Assembly (NCBI RefSeq): GCF_004151105.1
Contig: NZ_PHRF01000102.1
Coordinates: 1-52,942 of the forward strand
Direction of reading: 5' to 3'
Origin: Streptomyces sp. L-9-10
GTDB taxonomy: Bacteria > Actinomycetota > Actinomycetes > Streptomycetales > Streptomycetaceae
DNA length: 52,942 nt
Part shown: positions 50,188 to 52,942 of the stretch, piece after piece
Numbering within the stretch: position 1 is the stretch's first letter
How the letters are laid out: every line of letters begins with the position of its first letter
Translations under genes and position numbers: made by a program
Notes under the pieces: model-generated
Told to the model about the DNA's origin: nothing
What the model saw: only the letters and a program-made list of their open reading frames with translations
The model's database searches: none

Positions 50188-51248
50188 AGCGCGTCCCCTT
50201 CCGAACCGACTTCCGCCACCACGGGCTCCTTGTGCGGGCGGCGCGCCCACTCCATCACCGACCACGGCGGACCGAGGTCGTCGAGGGCGTGGATCCTGCG
50301 CGGCCGCAGCGTACGCAGCTCCAGGGCCTCGGCGTGCCGGGCGAACACCCGCTCCACGTACCGGTGTCCGGTGTCCGCGCCGATGACGAGATGCTGCCGT
50401 CCCGGGTCGCGCTCCGCCTCCCACGACGCGACCAGATGCGCGGCGCCCGTCGACAGCCCGGCGAAGACGGCGTGTTCGCGCAGCAGACCCACCGCGCCCG
50501 CCATGGCATGCCGGAAGTCCACCCAGTGCATCGTGTCGTACAGCTCGTGCCGGACGTTGCCGAACGGGATCGAGCTGCCGATCCCCGCGATGATCGCCTC
50601 CGGATCGCTGAAGCGCTCGCTGCCGAACGTCACACTCCCGAACGGCTGGATACCCACCAGCCGCACCGCGCGTCCGGAGCCGTGCCCCGGCTCCCGCAGC
50701 GCCCGGACCAGACCGCCGGTGGAGGCGCCGGTGCCGACGGCGCCCACGACGGTCAGCGACCGGTCCGGCAGCGCCGCCGTGACCAGCTCGGCGAACTCCT
50801 GGTAACCCGCGTAGTGCACCGCGTCGTGGTACTGCCGCATCCAGTGGAAGTCCGGCCTGCGGGCCAGCAGTTCACGTACGTGCCGCACCCGCCGCTCCTG
50901 ATCGAGCCGCAGACTCTCCGACGGGGGCATCTGGTCGACCGTCGCGCCCAGTACCTCCAACTGCGCCCGCATCACCGCGTCGACCGTGGTGGACGCCACG
51001 ATGTGACACCGCAGTCCGTACCGGTGGCAGGCCATCGCCAGCGCCAGCGCGTAGATACCGCTCGAACTGTCGATGAGTGTCTGTCCGGGCACGATACGGC
51101 CGCGCCGCAGCAGCGTACGGACCGCACCGAGCGCCGCGTAGACCTTCATCGTCTCGAAGCGCGCGAGCACCACATTGGGGCTCAGCCGGATCAGGTCCGG
51201 GGCCTTCATCGCGTCGGTGACATGCTCGTGTACGCGTACGCCCGTCAC
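50184..51248 (-). CDS. PLP-dependent cysteine-synthase-like (SbnA/CBS type) enzyme, 354 aa
   Basis: A fold-type II PLP enzyme of the cysteine synthase/cystathionine beta-synthase/SbnA superfamily. The likely Schiff-base lysine is K35 in RFETMKVYAAL. The substrate loop DSSSGIYALALAM replaces the usual SGNTG. The phosphate cup is VGTGASTGGLV (about 180). It probably makes a beta-substituted alanine such as a diaminopropionate- or ureidoserine-like amino acid by beta-replacement. No SbnB-like dehydrogenase gene is next to it. The GTG at 51248 overlaps the methyltransferase stop by 4 bp and has GAGGGG upstream. Confidence 0.85.
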   Translation of the reverse strand: MTGVRVHEHVTDAMKAPDLIRLSPNVVLARFETMKVYAALGAVRTLLRRGRIVPGQTLIDSSSGIYALALAMACHRYGLRCHIVASTTVDAVMRAQLEVLGATVDQMPPSESLRLDQERRVRHVRELLARRPDFHWMRQYHDAVHYAGYQEFAELVTAALPDRSLTVVGAVGTGASTGGLVRALREPGHGSGRAVRLVGIQPFGSVTFGSERFSDPEAIIAGIGSSIPFGNVRHELYDTMHWVDFRHAMAGAVGLLREHAVFAGLSTGAAHLVASWEAERDPGRQHLVIGADTGHRYVERVFARHAEALELRTLRPRRIHALDDLGPPWSVMEWARRPHKEPVVAEVGSEGDAL

Positions 51249-51985
51249 TTCCGTACCCCTCTGACGATCAGCCGGCGGGAGTTCTGGTCGTAGGCGCCGC
51301 CGTCGAAGCCCCCGAAGCACTCGACATCCGTGAACCCGGCCGCCACGAAGAGATCGTGCAGTTCGGCGGCGCTGTAGAGAAAGGAGGTGAGGGACGCCGT
51401 ACGGGCCGAAGTGCCGCGTACCAGCGTCCAGTCGGTGCGCAGCCGGCGCCAGCTGTCGAGCACCACATCACGCTGCACCACATAGGAGCCGTCGGGCAGA
51501 TCCACGGCCTGGGGCCGCCCGATCCAGCCGGCGAGCACCTCCTTGCCCATCACATCCACCACGAGCCGGCCGCCGGGGGCGAGGGACGCGTGGGCGTTGC
51601 GCAGGACCCGCAGGTTGTCGTCGGGATCGTCGAAGTAGCCGAAGGAGGTGAAGACGTTCAGCACGACATCGAAGGAGCCCGGTTCGGCGTAGTCGAGCAT
51701 GTCGGCCCGCACCAGCCGGACGTCCGCGCCGGCCTCCGCGCAGGCGGCCCGCGCCCGGTCCAGCATGGACGGACTGAGATCGACACCGGTGACGGTGTAG
51801 CCGCGCCGCGCCAGCGGCACCAGGAACAGCCCGGGTCCACAGCACAGATCGAGCACCCGCGAGCCGGGCGGGAAGTCGAGGAGCGGTGAACTCGCCACGA
51901 TATCGGCGGCCTGCTCGGCGCGGCCGGGAGAGAACATCGTGGGCGCGAAGTCGGACCAGAGGGAGTCGTCCTCGTACCACTGCAA
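51245..51985 (-). CDS. Class I SAM-dependent methyltransferase, 246 aa
   Basis: The first gene of the four-gene operon. SAM motif I is VLDLCCGPGLFLVPLA (about 44-59), motif II is VDLSPSML and the acidic loop is ADMLDYAEPGSFDVVL. Near the end LHDLFVAAGFTDVECFGGF is typical of methyltransferase-11/25 proteins. I chose the TTG at 51985 because GGAGGAGG lies 9 nt upstream and the family-like sequence QWYEDDSLW begins there. The ATG at 52024 adds 13 residues but lacks a site. It could methylate the amino-acid product or an intermediate. Confidence 0.82.
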   Translation of the reverse strand: MQWYEDDSLWSDFAPTMFSPGRAEQAADIVASSPLLDFPPGSRVLDLCCGPGLFLVPLARRGYTVTGVDLSPSMLDRARAACAEAGADVRLVRADMLDYAEPGSFDVVLNVFTSFGYFDDPDDNLRVLRNAHASLAPGGRLVVDVMGKEVLAGWIGRPQAVDLPDGSYVVQRDVVLDSWRRLRTDWTLVRGTSARTASLTSFLYSAAELHDLFVAAGFTDVECFGGFDGGAYDQNSRRLIVRGVRK

Positions 51986-52110
51986 ACCGGCTGTCCTCCT
52001 CCGGAGCTCAACGGCTCCTGACATGAGCGCTGGTACTCGCTTTCGTGTCAGTAGTCGGCCGTCGCGCCCGGCTGGTTCCCGGCGAGTTCGTGAACCCGCA
52101 CACTGGAGCG

Positions 52111-52431
52111 ATGGAGACAGTGGTGTTCATGACGCTTCCCGGCCTGGTCATCGTGCTGACCGCGGTGGCCTTCGCCGATCAGCTGCTGCTGCGCGCGGGG
52201 CGCGCGGGCATGCTGCCGTGGCGCAACAGCGCGCGGCAGGGGCAGATCTCGGCCACCGGGTTCGAGCAGCTGCACGCGAGTTTCTCGCCGGGCAAGCAGA
52301 ACGAACTGAAGGAGCGGCAGTCGGCGCTGCTGCTCAGGGACGACGAGGAGGACGGCGCCCCGCCGCACCGGACCACGGTGGATCTGGACGGCGGGACGGC
52401 GGTCATACGGATGCCGGACGCGCGGCCGTAG
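52111..52431 (+). CDS. DUF6191-like small membrane-anchored protein, about 106 aa
   Basis: A small protein with an N-terminal hydrophobic helix (LPGLVIVLTAVAFADQLLLR). A conserved middle (PWRNSARQGQISATGFEQLH, FSPGKQNELKERQ) and an acidic RDDEEDGAPP stretch follow. I recognise it as DUF6191-like, an actinobacterial family of unknown function. The start is uncertain: the ATG at 52111 has GGAG only 2 nt upstream, while GTG codons at 52120 and 52123 are better spaced. It is divergent from the methyltransferase operon and convergent with the next gene. Confidence 0.75.
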   Translation: METVVFMTLPGLVIVLTAVAFADQLLLRAGRAGMLPWRNSARQGQISATGFEQLHASFSPGKQNELKERQSALLLRDDEEDGAPPHRTTVDLDGGTAVIRMPDARP

Positions 52432-52434
52432 CGA

Positions 52435-52474
52435 ACCCCGGCGGGTAACCCCGGCCGGGGTTACCCGCCGGGGT
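52435..52474. terminator. Perfect 40-nt palindrome, bidirectional terminator
   Basis: A flawless inverted repeat centred between 52454 and 52455 (core GGTAACCCCGGCCGGGGTTACC) fills the gap between two convergent genes. It is GC-rich with no U-run, as in other Streptomyces terminators. Confidence 0.8.
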
Positions 52475-52482
52475 CACCGGGC

Positions 52483-52942
52483 TCAGCCGCGGGTGGCGGC
52501 GGCGAGCGCCGTGCGGAGCGTCGCGGCGTCCGCGCTCCTGCCCGGGTCGTCGGCGATGGCGAGACCCTCCGGGTCCTGCGCGTACGGGATGCCATACGCC
52601 GGTGTGCCGGGCTGGAAGCGCCAGCTGTCGGCGAGCGTCCCCCCGTCGACGGCGTCGAACCCGAGAAGATCGAGCAGCCGGGTCGCGGACGCCTTCGCCC
52701 CGGGATCGTCGCCGGCGATCGGGAGGGCCGTGCGGTCGGCCGCGCCCGTGGGCCGGGCGAGTACGGTCAGATGCAGGAAGAAGATGTTGTTGAACGCCTT
52801 GACGACGTGGGCGTCGGGCAGATGCCGCTGGAGGAGTTCGCTGCTGGTGGTCTTCTCCGTGTCCAGCTCGGCGATCTGTCCGTCGCGCTCGGGGTAGTAG
52901 TTGTTCGTGTCGAGAACGACCTTCCCCGCCAGCGGTGCCACC
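52483..52942 (-). CDS. NADPH-dependent F420 reductase-like oxidoreductase, partial (C-terminal part)
   Basis: The gene runs off the right end of the window, so the N-terminal Rossmann motif is missing. The visible 152 residues include GKVVLDTNNYYPERDG, ELLQRHLPDAHVVKAFNNI and a C-terminal DSWRFQPGTPAYGIPYAQD. This matches FNO-like NAD(P)-binding proteins (NADPH:F420 reductase/coenzyme F420-dependent NADP oxidoreductase group), where VVKAFNN and the C-terminal PAYG motif recur. The true function, F420- or only NADP-dependent, cannot be settled. The stop lies 8 bp from a large palindrome. Confidence 0.8.
   Translation of the reverse strand, partial: VAPLAGKVVLDTNNYYPERDGQIAELDTEKTTSSELLQRHLPDAHVVKAFNNIFFLHLTVLARPTGAADRTALPIAGDDPGAKASATRLLDLLGFDAVDGGTLADSWRFQPGTPAYGIPYAQDPEGLAIADDPGRSADAATLRTALAAATRG

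Overview
The window is a piece of a Streptomyces (or very close actinomycete) chromosome. The G+C content is very high, third codon positions are almost always G or C, GTG starts are common, and many genes overlap by 4 bp. Hallmark actinomycete loci are present: a CebR-controlled cellobiose operon, a group 1h/5 [NiFe]-hydrogenase with its hyp genes, MptB-like mannosyltransferases, ECF sigma factors and DUF4232/DUF6191/CU044_5270 proteins. I saw no rRNA, tRNA, CRISPR array, transposase or phage gene. Open frames run through on both strands because of the base composition, so strand and start choices rest on family recognition, ribosome-binding sites and overlaps.

Layout. 0.3-3.7 kb: a MurE-like ligase paralogue, then an ECF sigma factor (with a TTA codon) coupled to a CU044_5270-type membrane protein. 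3.7-6.8 kb: an alpha/beta hydrolase with Cys at the nucleophile position, an SDR behind a MerR-type, apparently leaderless promoter, and a methyltransferase. 6.8-13.2 kb: cebR and cebEFG-bglC, with the exact 14-bp CebR palindrome in front of cebE. The proteins bind, import and hydrolyse cello-oligosaccharides. No ATPase gene is present, as expected if MsiK energises the importer. An aldo/keto reductase follows.

14.3-29.1 kb: the hydrogenase region. hypA-B-F-C-D-E (hypE carries a TTA codon) and a divergent PadR-type regulator lie beside a minus-strand operon: small subunit, large subunit, NifU/four-Cys protein, DUF5947, DUF6084, a 525-aa unknown, maturation protease, DUF6893. The small subunit has the C-x2-D ligand variant of high-affinity, oxygen-tolerant hydrogenases that scavenge atmospheric H2. 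HypA/HypB supply nickel, HypC-F build Fe(CN)2CO, and the protease trims the large subunit.

29.2-32.4 kb: a membrane-anchored PstS-like protein facing a Pit phosphate transporter and a small membrane partner, with a PHO-box-like repeat upstream. 32.5-38.4 kb: two secreted multidomain carbohydrate proteins in one operon (sugar dehydrogenase-PKD-CBM6-CBM6 and ThuA-DUF1080-CBM6-GH99-like). 38.5-41.4 kb: two polyprenol-dependent mannosyltransferases. 41.5-47.6 kb: a DUF4232 lipoprotein, a TerD-CAP fusion, an aldo/keto reductase, a ferric-reductase-like membrane protein, a His-bearing membrane protein and a second ECF sigma factor. 47.6-52.0 kb: a tightly overlapping methyltransferase / PLP beta-replacement enzyme / ATP-grasp / MFS operon that looks like a compact, possibly undescribed pathway for an amino-acid-derived small molecule. 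The window ends with a DUF6191 protein and a truncated F420-reductase-like gene.
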